NCBI GenBank assembly: GCA_964450705.1
Contig: CAYVDB010000029.1
Span: 1 to 5,272, forward strand
Source: CAYVDB01 sp964450705
GTDB lineage: Bacteria > Patescibacteriota > Minisyncoccia > Phycocordibacterales > Zambryskibacteraceae
Reading direction: 5' to 3'
DNA: 5,272 nt
Each line of letters opens with the position of its first letter. Position 1 is the first letter of the stretch. The notes under the pieces were generated by a model. It saw only the letters and a list, made by a program, of their open reading frames with translations. It had not been told where the DNA came from and searched no databases. Shown in pieces: positions 1-4,303 of the stretch. Made by a program: the position numbers and the translations under genes.

Positions 1-147
1 CGCGATGGATCGAACCGCTCCGAGCACCGTCGCGTTTCTACGACAGGAACCGAATCCGCCTTCAATCTCTCCCGAGGACCTCCTTACGTTCACAACCTGT
101 TCATTTTCAAAAACTTTTTCCTGAGGTCTATCTAGACTTTCATCCAT
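1..147 (-). CDS. Hypothetical protein, N-terminal part only (runs off left edge)
   Basis: A minus-strand frame opens at an ATG (147-145) and stays open for 49 codons to the window edge, so only the N-terminus is visible. It begins MDESLDRPQEKVFENEQV and continues with VVNVRRSSGEIEGGF. The acidic, polar start followed by a V-x-V-R-R-S-S-G-E-I-E block looks like a real soluble protein and not a chance frame; the other five frames read as low-quality peptides. It lies 43 bases downstream of the regulator gene on the same strand and may be co-transcribed with it, since no terminator hairpin is visible in the gap. No Shine-Dalgarno sequence precedes the ATG; the upstream stretch is T/A-rich. A TAGAAT sequence (167-162) is a weak possible -10 box without a convincing -35. 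I do not recognise the family. Existence is moderately supported, function unknown. Confidence 0.55.
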   Translation of the reverse strand, partial: MDESLDRPQEKVFENEQVVNVRRSSGEIEGGFGSCRRNATVLGAVRSIA

Positions 148-190
148 ATATATAAAAAACTATTCTAATAACGAAAGATTGAAATTATAT

Positions 191-817
191 TTACATAAGC
201 CCAATCTTATTAACTATTTTCTCATGGGGAAAATCCAATATGTCACGGATCAGCTTGTCATAGAGACTTAAGCGATATTGAAAATCGGGGGTCTCAAAGA
301 CAGCATAGCGAATTTCTTTCCCCATCTCTGCTTCAATGGTTCTAATAGCATTATCTACTGCGCTCTTTTTAATATGATCCCCAACAACAAGAAGGTCTAC
401 CCTGCTTTCAGGATCCTGAATAAATATGCCCGCAGTTAAAACAAGCTTCATATTTCCAGCTTTAGAAAGTTTTCTTGCAATATCCTTTGGGGCAAGATGG
501 TTGAGATTTACCAGAAACTGCTGCAAAGGAATAAGAAATTCAAAATCATGATTAAGTATAAAACCATGAGTTTTTACTTTTCCTTGGATAGTACGATTTC
601 CCTTCTTTCTATGAACAGTTTTGTAAAACACCCTCTTTTTGATGAGATCCATTTTTTCAAGAACATGTATTTCTCTTCTCACTTTTGAAGAATTTTCTTT
701 TGTTCGTTCAGAAATTTGCGCCACATCATAGGCAACGTCAGGGTTAAAAAGAAACATTTTGATAATTTTAACCTTTGCCCCTGATCCGAAAAGTTTCGTG
801 AGTGTTTCCATAACCAT
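191..817 (-). CDS. Winged-helix regulator with degenerate nucleotidyltransferase-like C-terminal domain
   Basis: A 208-residue protein in two parts. Residues 1-70 look like a winged helix-turn-helix: a short helix LTKLFGSGAKVKIIKMFLF, then DVAQISERTKENSSKVRREIHVLEKMDLIKK, the usual recognition-helix pattern, then a basic wing with RKKGNR. Residues about 120-200 resemble the small nucleotidyltransferase (MNT, pol-beta-like) fold, with strand KLVLTAGIF and then RVDLLVVGD. In active members the pattern is Gly-Ser followed by Asp-x-Asp; here the Ser is absent and the pair reads D141-L-L, so catalysis is unlikely and a sensory or structural role is inferred. The start at 817 is favoured by AAGGTGG (833-827) nine bases upstream; a second ATG at 811 would be too far from it. 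It is divergent from the DUF218 gene, so it may control the shared intergenic region. The function is inferred from the domains only. Confidence 0.8.
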   Translation of the reverse strand: MVMETLTKLFGSGAKVKIIKMFLFNPDVAYDVAQISERTKENSSKVRREIHVLEKMDLIKKRVFYKTVHRKKGNRTIQGKVKTHGFILNHDFEFLIPLQQFLVNLNHLAPKDIARKLSKAGNMKLVLTAGIFIQDPESRVDLLVVGDHIKKSAVDNAIRTIEAEMGKEIRYAVFETPDFQYRLSLYDKLIRDILDFPHEKIVNKIGLM

Positions 818-850
818 CCGATTTTACCACCTTACTCCTTCCTTCGAAAC

Positions 851-863
851 TTATTGACAATAA
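851..863. promoter_or_regulatory. Short inverted repeat in divergent intergenic region, possible operator
   Basis: TTATTG-A-CAATAA is a 6+1+6 inverted repeat midway between the divergent regulator (start 817) and DUF218 gene (start 918). It contains TTGACA at 854-859. Its size and placement suit an operator for the neighbouring winged-helix protein, but a 13-base A/T-rich repeat can arise by chance. Confidence 0.25.
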
Positions 864-876
864 ACTAAAAAAATGA

Positions 877-885
877 TGGGATAAT
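877..885 (+). promoter_or_regulatory. Possible extended -10 promoter for the DUF218 gene
   Basis: TGG-GATAAT (877-885) fits an extended -10 element (TGn followed by a TATAAT-like box). A TTGACA lies at 854-859, but the 20-base spacing is longer than ideal, so the extended -10 would carry most of the strength. Transcription would start near 892, giving a leader of about 25 bases before the GTG at 918. Confidence 0.4.
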
Positions 886-917
886 TACCAGAACAACCTT
901 CACCAGGGAGACCCCCC

Positions 918-1493
918 GTGACAATGCGTTTCGTGTTCTTTCTGCCATACGCGTACGACTACGTAAGAGAAGACGGATCATCAGGAGGTACTGGAGAAAG
1001 ATGTGCCCAAGCTCTCCATTTTGCATCTGAAGTCTTGAGCCAAGGCCCTGATACGCAGCGCTTTGCAATTCTTACGGCGGGCTACACAAAAGAAAGCCCC
1101 CGCATTCCAAGTATCGGTCGCCCGCGTTCTCTAGCATCTGAACAGAGCGCGTTTCTGAGAAAGCTCGGTGACGAGTCTCTACACTTGGCGGATCCATCCG
1201 GTTGGGGCACATTCGATGAGACGAGAAATGGAATTCGAATTATCAAAAAGGCCCTTGCCATGTATGCGCCAAGCAACCAAGAGGTTCACGTCGTTGTCGC
1301 CTCAAATCCATTCCATCTATATGGAAGAGTGAAGCTTTGCTGGCACTTTTTGAAACCTCCCGAATGGAAGCTCCATCTGGTACCAGCGCATCACCGCTTC
1401 ACCTGGAAAGAACGCTTTCAGGAATTGTTCTTGAAGATACCCAGCTATTTCTGGCGATTCCTGGTAAAGAAAGAGCACTTGCATGATGAGTAG
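918..1493 (+). CDS. YdcF-like DUF218 domain protein
   Basis: A 191-residue protein spanning most of a DUF218 (YdcF/SanA/ElyC-type) domain. The family pattern is visible in order: a hydrophobic first strand (MRFVFFLPYAYDY), a helix with an E-R pair (GERCAQALHFASEVL), the strand FAILTAGYT in place of the usual SGG, the helix LASEQSAFLRKLG, then WGTFDETRNGIRIIKKAL (equivalent of the s-x-n-T-x-e-N-a segment), VHVVVASNPFHLYGRVKLCW (equivalent of the T-s-x-f-H-x-x-R motif) and a C-terminal WKERFQELFLKIPSYFWRFL helix. Known relatives act in envelope processes or bind S-adenosylmethionine, but the substrate is generally unknown. No signal peptide or membrane helix is seen, so it is probably cytoplasmic. 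GTG at 918 is chosen because AGGGAG (905-910) lies seven bases upstream; ATG at 924 is an alternative. It is followed at once by the Phd-like gene. Confidence 0.75.
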   Translation: MTMRFVFFLPYAYDYVREDGSSGGTGERCAQALHFASEVLSQGPDTQRFAILTAGYTKESPRIPSIGRPRSLASEQSAFLRKLGDESLHLADPSGWGTFDETRNGIRIIKKALAMYAPSNQEVHVVVASNPFHLYGRVKLCWHFLKPPEWKLHLVPAHHRFTWKERFQELFLKIPSYFWRFLVKKEHLHDE

Positions 1494-1506
1494 AAAGAAA
1501 GGCAGA

Positions 1507-1656
1507 ATGCCAATCCAGATCACCGCAAGCTATCTTAGAGAAAACTTGCCGGAGATCATGAGTCGCATAAAGCTACGTGGTGAAGAGTTCCTGATCACCA
1601 AACACGGCAAACCGGCGGCGCTATTTGTCCCACCGCCTCAAGAATCCTACCGCTAG
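1507..1656 (+). CDS. Phd/YefM-type antitoxin-like protein, no partner toxin adjacent
   Basis: A 49-residue reading frame with the core of a Phd/YefM antitoxin: ITASYLRENLPEIMSRI, then RGEEFLITKHGKPAALFV. This matches the family pattern of an N-terminal helix pair ending in r-x-G-E-x-x-x-I-T-x-x-G-K-P-x-A-x-x-V, the part that dimerises and binds DNA. The longer C-terminal tail that normally wraps the toxin is almost missing; the protein ends eight residues after FV. GAAAGG (1497-1502) lies just before the ATG at 1507. An in-frame ATG at 1486 would add MSRKKGR and overlap the DUF218 stop (ATGAGTAG), which would allow translational coupling, so the true start is uncertain. No RelE, Doc or PIN-type toxin follows; the stop codon lies inside the terminator stem. 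It may be a solitary autoregulator or a remnant antitoxin. Confidence 0.75.
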   Translation: MPIQITASYLRENLPEIMSRIKLRGEEFLITKHGKPAALFVPPPQESYR

Positions 1657-1677
1657 CTTAGCTAGCGGTTTTTCTTT
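1650..1677 (+). terminator. Intrinsic terminator of the DUF218-Phd operon
   Basis: CCGCTAGC (1650-1657), a TTA loop, GCTAGCGG (1661-1668), then TTTTTCTTT. The stem is a perfect 8 base pairs and can extend by one A-T pair. The Phd-like stop codon (1654-1656) is part of the left arm. Confidence 0.9.
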
Positions 1678-1693
1678 ATATTTTCTTTACAGC

Positions 1694-1725
1694 AAAAATC
1701 CCCCGACATGCGTCGGAGGATTTTT
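1694..1725 (-). terminator. Intrinsic terminator of the rplJ-rplL operon
   Basis: Arms at 1694-1707 and 1712-1725 pair over 14 positions with a single C-A mismatch, which is a G-U pair in the minus-strand transcript, around a 4-base loop. The minus-strand RNA ends in a U run (1698-1694). A-runs on the other side make it potentially bidirectional. It lies about 17 bases from the convergent DUF218-Phd terminator. Confidence 0.88.
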
Positions 1726-1739
1726 GTAAGAGAATCAGA

Positions 1740-2126
1740 TTATTTAAGAGTAACCTTTCCTCCAGCTTCTTCGATTTGTTTCTTCAAAGCTTCTGCCTCT
1801 TCCTTCTTCATATCAGTCTTTATCATAGCAGGCGCCCCATCAACAAGATCCTTCGCCTCCTTAAGGCCTAGGCCTAACACTTCTTTCACTACCTTGATAA
1901 CTGCAATCTTATTTGCGCCACCGTCGGTAAGCTCAACATTGTGAGTATCTTTTACTTCTTCAGCTGCACCACCTGCTAGAGGTGCTGCCGCAACAGCAGT
2001 AGCTGACACCCCAAACTTTGCTTCAAATACCTTAACCAACTCATTCAAGTCTAGAACAGACATCTTTTCGATCTCTTCTACGATACTCTTGAACTTTGCA
2101 GGAACTTCAACTTTTGTTTCTTCCAT
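1740..2126 (-). CDS. rplL: 50S ribosomal protein L7/L12
   Basis: A 128-residue protein with the full L7/L12 layout. Residues 8-38 (KFKSIVEEIEKMSVLDLNEL and on) form the helical dimerisation domain that binds the L10 C-terminal helix. Residues about 41-58 are the Ala/Gly-rich flexible hinge (SATAVAAAPLAGGAAEE). Residues 60-128 are the globular domain that contacts translation GTPases, with the hallmark NKIAVIKVVKEVLGLGLKEAK and the closing AEALKKQIEEAGGKVTLK. The length is typical of the family. It follows rplJ after 26 bases, is transcribed from the same promoter and ends at a strong terminator. No clear Shine-Dalgarno sequence is present in the A/T-rich gap before the ATG at 2126, so initiation may rely on the unstructured leader. 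rpoB does not follow it, unlike in many bacteria. Confidence 0.98.
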   Translation of the reverse strand: MEETKVEVPAKFKSIVEEIEKMSVLDLNELVKVFEAKFGVSATAVAAAPLAGGAAEEVKDTHNVELTDGGANKIAVIKVVKEVLGLGLKEAKDLVDGAPAMIKTDMKKEEAEALKKQIEEAGGKVTLK

Positions 2127-2152
2127 AAGATTTTTAATAGAATTCGAATAAA

Positions 2153-2638
2153 TTATTTTTGCTTAGCAATCTCTCCAAGTGCAATAACAAATCTTTGTAT
2201 TGGCGAGTTAATGATGTTCACAAACTTACCATGAAGGACTGGTAATGGAGGAATTGTTGCGATCTCCATCATGTCTGCTTGACCCAATAACTTCCCCTCA
2301 AAAATACCTCCAAGAATCTTCAAACTTTCTGGATTCTTTTTTTGAAACCCGTATACCTCGCGAGCAGGAGCGACAGAGTCATCTCCCCATGCGATCGCAA
2401 GCTCACCAGGAAGCTCTGGAATTTCTCCAGAAAGCTTAGCGTCTAGAATAGCTCGGCGAATCAAAGATTTTTTGGCAACAAAGTAAGTTACTCCAGCATT
2501 TTTAAGAGCTCTTCGCATTTCGCTTACTCCTAAGACATTGAGCCCGTGAAAATTCACAAACACAAAAGACTTAGCGTTCGCAAATACATCTTTGAGTTTT
2601 GAAACGATCTCTTGCTTCTTCTGTTTTGTAATAGCCAT
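2153..2638 (-). CDS. rplJ: 50S ribosomal protein L10
   Basis: A 161-residue protein when started at the ATG at 2638 (MAITKQKKQEIVSKL). It shows the L10 signature: FVFVNFHGLNVLGVSEMRRAL, then GVTYFVAKKSLIRRAI (usually VAKN; here the Asn is Lys), a GELAIAW segment, LGGIFEGKLL, and the C-terminal NIINSPIQRFVIALGEIAKQK helix on which L7/L12 dimers assemble. Together they form the ribosomal stalk. The frame is open seven codons further to a TTG at 2659, but that codon sits inside the U-run of the attenuator, so it cannot be the normal start and 2638 is chosen. Expression is controlled by the L10 leader upstream. No purine-rich Shine-Dalgarno sequence lies before the ATG; the leader there is A/U-rich. 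Confidence 0.97.
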   Translation of the reverse strand: MAITKQKKQEIVSKLKDVFANAKSFVFVNFHGLNVLGVSEMRRALKNAGVTYFVAKKSLIRRAILDAKLSGEIPELPGELAIAWGDDSVAPAREVYGFQKKNPESLKILGGIFEGKLLGQADMMEIATIPPLPVLHGKFVNIINSPIQRFVIALGEIAKQK

Positions 2639-2650
2639 AGAATAATTTTT

Positions 2651-2678
2651 AAAAAACAAACGACCTTTAATAAGGCCG
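2651..2678 (-). terminator. Attenuator terminator in the rplJ leader
   Basis: In minus-strand RNA, CGGCCTT (2678-2672), a five-base loop and AAAGGTCG pair over seven positions including one G-U, followed by TTTGTTTTTT (2660-2651). This intrinsic terminator lies before the rplJ ATG, so it aborts transcripts unless it is prevented from forming. Confidence 0.82.
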
Positions 2679-2779
2679 CAGGAGTTGCGATCTCACCCTA
2701 GGACTACGCTCAGGGCAGATTTGCCTCGGTAGGACCTCTGTTCTCTTATAGAGAACTGCCTACTGTCTTTGGCCTTACG
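2679..2779 (-). promoter_or_regulatory. Ribosomal protein L10 leader (autoregulatory RNA)
   Basis: The minus-strand leader contains the conserved L10-leader block: AAAGACAGTAGG (2770-2759), a variable hairpin with a perfect 7-bp stem GTTCTCT/AGAGAAC (2756-2740), then CCTACCGAGG (2733-2724). GTAGG pairs with CCTAC, and the flanking GACA/GAGG purines match the kink-turn bound by L10. A small GGCA/TGCC hairpin follows. At the 5' end TAAGGCC (2777-2771) is exactly complementary to GGCCTTA (2677-2671), the left arm and loop edge of the attenuator, so the two pairings exclude each other. In Bacillus the L10-L12 complex binding such leaders promotes termination; the same is inferred here. Confidence 0.85.
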
Positions 2780-2785
2780 AAGATA

Positions 2786-2813
2786 ACTCTACTGATTTAT
2801 TTTTCTCTGTCAA
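2786..2813 (-). promoter_or_regulatory. Promoter of rplJ-rplL
   Basis: Minus-strand TTGACA (2813-2808), a 16-base spacer and TAGAGT (2791-2786). The predicted start near 2779 places the antiterminator strand TAAGGCC at the extreme 5' end of the transcript. The -35 box overlaps the U-run of the preceding operon's terminator. Confidence 0.7.
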
Positions 2814-2842
2814 ATAAAACCGCCCCGATATAATCAGGGCGG
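2812..2842 (-). terminator. Intrinsic terminator after the CPxCG protein gene
   Basis: In minus-strand RNA CCGCCCTGAT (2842-2833), loop TAT, ATCGGGGCGG (2829-2820) form a 10-bp stem with one U-G pair, followed by TTTTATTT (2819-2812). It begins eight bases after the stop codon of the gene ending at 2850. Confidence 0.88.
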
Positions 2843-2849
2843 AACGACC

Positions 2850-3131
2850 TCACGAGACCAAAGTGATGGGAATCACTTCGACATGAGGAATTACTTCGAG
2901 AAGCTTACCTCTTGGAAGTTGCGGCGGGGACTCTCCACACTTGGGGCATTGAAGCCGAACGAGAACATCTTGCTGAGGTTTGCCATCCACATCTTCGACC
3001 TGAACAGAAACTTCTCGAGCCATGATACGAGCACCTGAGGTTTTACACGCCCAGCGGTCCGTACCACGTTCATCAGTATTGCGATTGGCATGAGACACTA
3101 CCCACGCCAAGTCTGTCTTGAGGACAAACAT
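2850..3131 (-). CDS. Small hypothetical protein with a CPxCG motif
   Basis: A 93-residue protein of unknown family. It starts at an ATG at 3131 with a strong AGGAG five bases upstream, which supports it as a real gene. Visible features: a central charged strand segment REVSVQVEDVDGKPQQDVLV (39-58), then LQCPKCGE with C62 and C65 in CPxCG form, and a further C29 in WACKTSG. A single CxxC plus one distant Cys could hold a metal, perhaps as a half zinc-ribbon completed on dimerisation, but this is inference. No signal peptide or membrane helix is seen. It is the second gene of an operon, 33 bases after the DUF420-like membrane protein, and has its own terminator. Its G+C content is higher than that of the flanking A/T-rich genes. 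Confidence 0.72.
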   Translation of the reverse strand: MFVLKTDLAWVVSHANRNTDERGTDRWACKTSGARIMAREVSVQVEDVDGKPQQDVLVRLQCPKCGESPPQLPRGKLLEVIPHVEVIPITLVS

Positions 3132-3164
3132 GGTTGCTCCTATGTTAGAGGGTTGAGGACTGTT

Positions 3165-3572
3165 CTATCGAAGGACCAGAGCAAATCCACTTACGTACGC
3201 AGAAACCCAGGTGGGGAAAAATATCACCACCGCAAAGCGGGAATGCTCCGCTCTCTTTCGGATTCGAGCATGAGGTGACATAGTGCGCATAATCCGAAGA
3301 CCAAGCCATGCCTGAATCAGAAAAGCAAAGAGTGCAACTAGCGAAAGCGCAACATGTAGGCGAAGAAGGTTATGAGTACGAAGAAATCCGATTCCTTCGC
3401 TCTCAAAAACCCGAACCATTAACGTGGTCGCATACATGTCTGCAAGAAAACCTGCAATTGCAACTACCACATGCGTCTTCCAACTAAAGTGCTGCCGAGC
3501 AAGAACAAATGCCGCGATATAGAGAAAAAACGCGACCGTCATCCACAACTCTATTCGGTATCGAAGCTCCAC
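3165..3572 (-). CDS. Four-helix membrane protein, DUF420-like
   Basis: A 135-residue integral membrane protein with four hydrophobic segments at about 9-25, 32-52, 70-95 and 110-133. The pattern resembles DUF420 (family of Bacillus YozB/CtaM): WKTHVVVAIAGFLADMYATT in helix 2, NLLRLHVALSLVALFAFLIQ in helix 3, and at the end a basic loop ARIRKRAEHSRFAVVIFFPT followed by WVSAYVSGFALVL, close to the family's H-r-x-x-A-r-x-t-x-P-x-W-x-y-v-s-x-x-G ending. His 34, 73 and 110 sit where that family has conserved histidines. CtaM works in maturation of haem-copper oxidases; if the host lacks respiration the role here must differ. GTG at 3572 is chosen because GGAGG lies four bases upstream (3581-3577). 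The gene is first in its operon and divergent from the Cas2-like gene. Assignment is by eye, so moderately sure. Confidence 0.72.
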   Translation of the reverse strand: MELRYRIELWMTVAFFLYIAAFVLARQHFSWKTHVVVAIAGFLADMYATTLMVRVFESEGIGFLRTHNLLRLHVALSLVALFAFLIQAWLGLRIMRTMSPHARIRKRAEHSRFAVVIFFPTWVSAYVSGFALVLR

Positions 3573-3617
3573 AATCCCTCCGAAGCAGAAGAATGAAAAG
3601 GGTCTGGGTCTCTTTGC

Positions 3618-3645
3618 ACTCTACCCTGAGCCTAAAATCTGTCAA
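3618..3645 (-). promoter_or_regulatory. Promoter of the DUF420-like operon
   Basis: Minus-strand TTGACA (3645-3640), a 16-base spacer and TAGAGT (3623-3618), the same boxes and spacing as the rplJ promoter. Transcription would begin near 3611. The -35 box ends eight bases from the upstream palindrome, so a protein bound there could influence this promoter too. Confidence 0.68.
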
Positions 3646-3653
3646 TCTAACGC

Positions 3654-3691
3654 TTATAACAAACATGTGCGGTCGCACATATTTGTTATAA
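3654..3691. repeat. Upstream palindrome flanking the Cas2-like gene (copy 1)
   Basis: A 38-base near-perfect palindrome centred between 3672 and 3673, with outer arms TTATAACAAA and TTTGTTATAA and core GTGCGGTCGCAC. It matches copy 2 at 36 of 38 positions. Both differences are transitions in the left arm (C at 3664, G at 3672) and break the symmetry; the right half, next to the gene, is identical to copy 2. The right arm supplies most of an extended -10 element. It ends 26 bases before the gene start and is probably an operator. Confidence 0.9.
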
Positions 3692-3692
3692 T
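3684..3692 (+). promoter_or_regulatory. Extended -10 promoter of the Cas2-like gene inside the palindrome
   Basis: TGT-TATAAT (3684-3692) is a perfect extended -10 element formed by the right end of the palindrome plus one base. No good -35 box is present; that region is the palindrome core. Predicted initiation near 3699 leaves a leader of only about 18 bases. A protein bound to the palindrome would block this promoter, so autorepression is the simplest reading. Confidence 0.6.
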
Positions 3693-3717
3693 ATAAATTC
3701 CATACAATAAAAACTAT

Positions 3718-4284
3718 ATGGCAATAAGTGAAGTACATTTCAAAAAGAAAACTCGAAAGAAAAACCTACAAGGCGCAATTCTGCAGTGTATAAAAATAGC
3801 AGGCCTTTTAAGTGTTGGCCTACTGGTACCAAATGCTCTCCAAATATTTAGAGGAAGAAACAGCATCGTGGACAAGAAAGATAAGGCAAGCGTAAATAGT
3901 GTGCTATATCGACTAATAAGAAACGGCCTTGTTAAATACTCTGAGAGGAAACTGACCCTAACAGATAAAGGTAGATCCTTCCTAAAAAATCTAGAACAAA
4001 ATAACTTCAATTTTCCTAAACCAAGGAAATGGGATAAAAAGTGGAGAATTGTAATATTTGATATTAAGGAAGAGAGAAAGACCTCAAGAAATAAGTTAAG
4101 ACACACGCTTATACAGATTGGCTTTAAAAAACTCCAGAATAGTGTCTGGGTATTCCCTTACGACTGTAAGGACCTCATAACTTTACTCAAAGCAGATTTC
4201 AAAATTGGTAAAGATATTCTATATATCATCGCTGACCATATTGAGTACGATAAACCTCTGCGAACTTATTTTAATATTAAATAA
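3718..4284 (+). CDS. Winged-helix/Cas2-like (PaaX-type) protein
   Basis: A 188-residue basic protein. The N-terminus is rich in Lys/Arg (HFKKKTRKKN). Residues about 17-92 form a winged helix: ILQCIKIAGLLSVGLLVPNA, then ASVNSVLYRLIRNGLVKYS and the wing RKLTLTDKGRSFLKNL. Residues about 105-188 resemble the ferredoxin-like Cas2 fold found at the end of PaaX-type regulators: KWRIVIFDIKEERKTSRNKL with D115 at the end of strand 1 (the Cas2 metal-binding position), LRHTLIQIGFKKLQNSVWVF, and DILYIIADHIEYDKPLRTYF. No Cas1 or CRISPR is nearby, so it is not an adaptation module. PaaX itself is a repressor; whether this protein has nuclease activity is unknown. No Shine-Dalgarno sequence precedes the ATG at 3718. 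It is flanked on both sides by nearly identical palindromes and is A/T-rich. Confidence 0.85.
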   Translation: MAISEVHFKKKTRKKNLQGAILQCIKIAGLLSVGLLVPNALQIFRGRNSIVDKKDKASVNSVLYRLIRNGLVKYSERKLTLTDKGRSFLKNLEQNNFNFPKPRKWDKKWRIVIFDIKEERKTSRNKLRHTLIQIGFKKLQNSVWVFPYDCKDLITLLKADFKIGKDILYIIADHIEYDKPLRTYFNIK

Positions 4285-4303
4285 TTTGTGGATTCAGATG
4301 TCA

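Noticed and set aside
7..16. GGTTCGATCC on the minus strand, resembling a tRNA T-loop
   Set aside because: The flanking bases do not form a five-pair T-stem and no acceptor, D-arm or anticodon arm is present; it lies in an open reading frame.
78..85. AAGGAGGT on the minus strand, a perfect Shine-Dalgarno-like sequence
   Set aside because: It lies inside the partial gene at the left edge, and the nearest possible start (a TTG) is too distant and gives an unconvincing frame.
497..688. Plus-strand open frame of 63 codons inside the regulator gene
   Set aside because: It is an antisense shadow of the winged-helix region with biased Phe/Ser/Lys content and no ribosome binding site.
1708..1944. 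Plus-strand open frame of 78 codons opposite rplL
   Set aside because: It starts in the terminator loop and is the complement of the well-recognised L7/L12 C-terminal domain.
2639..2659. N-terminal extension of L10 starting at a TTG (MFFKNYS)
   Set aside because: The codons lie in the U-run of the attenuator and the extension matches nothing in L10; the ATG at 2638 gives the family's normal N-terminus.
3090..3278. Plus-strand open frame of 62 codons across 3090-3278
   Set aside because: It is antisense to the two minus-strand genes that have good ribosome binding sites, and its sequence lacks protein-like character.
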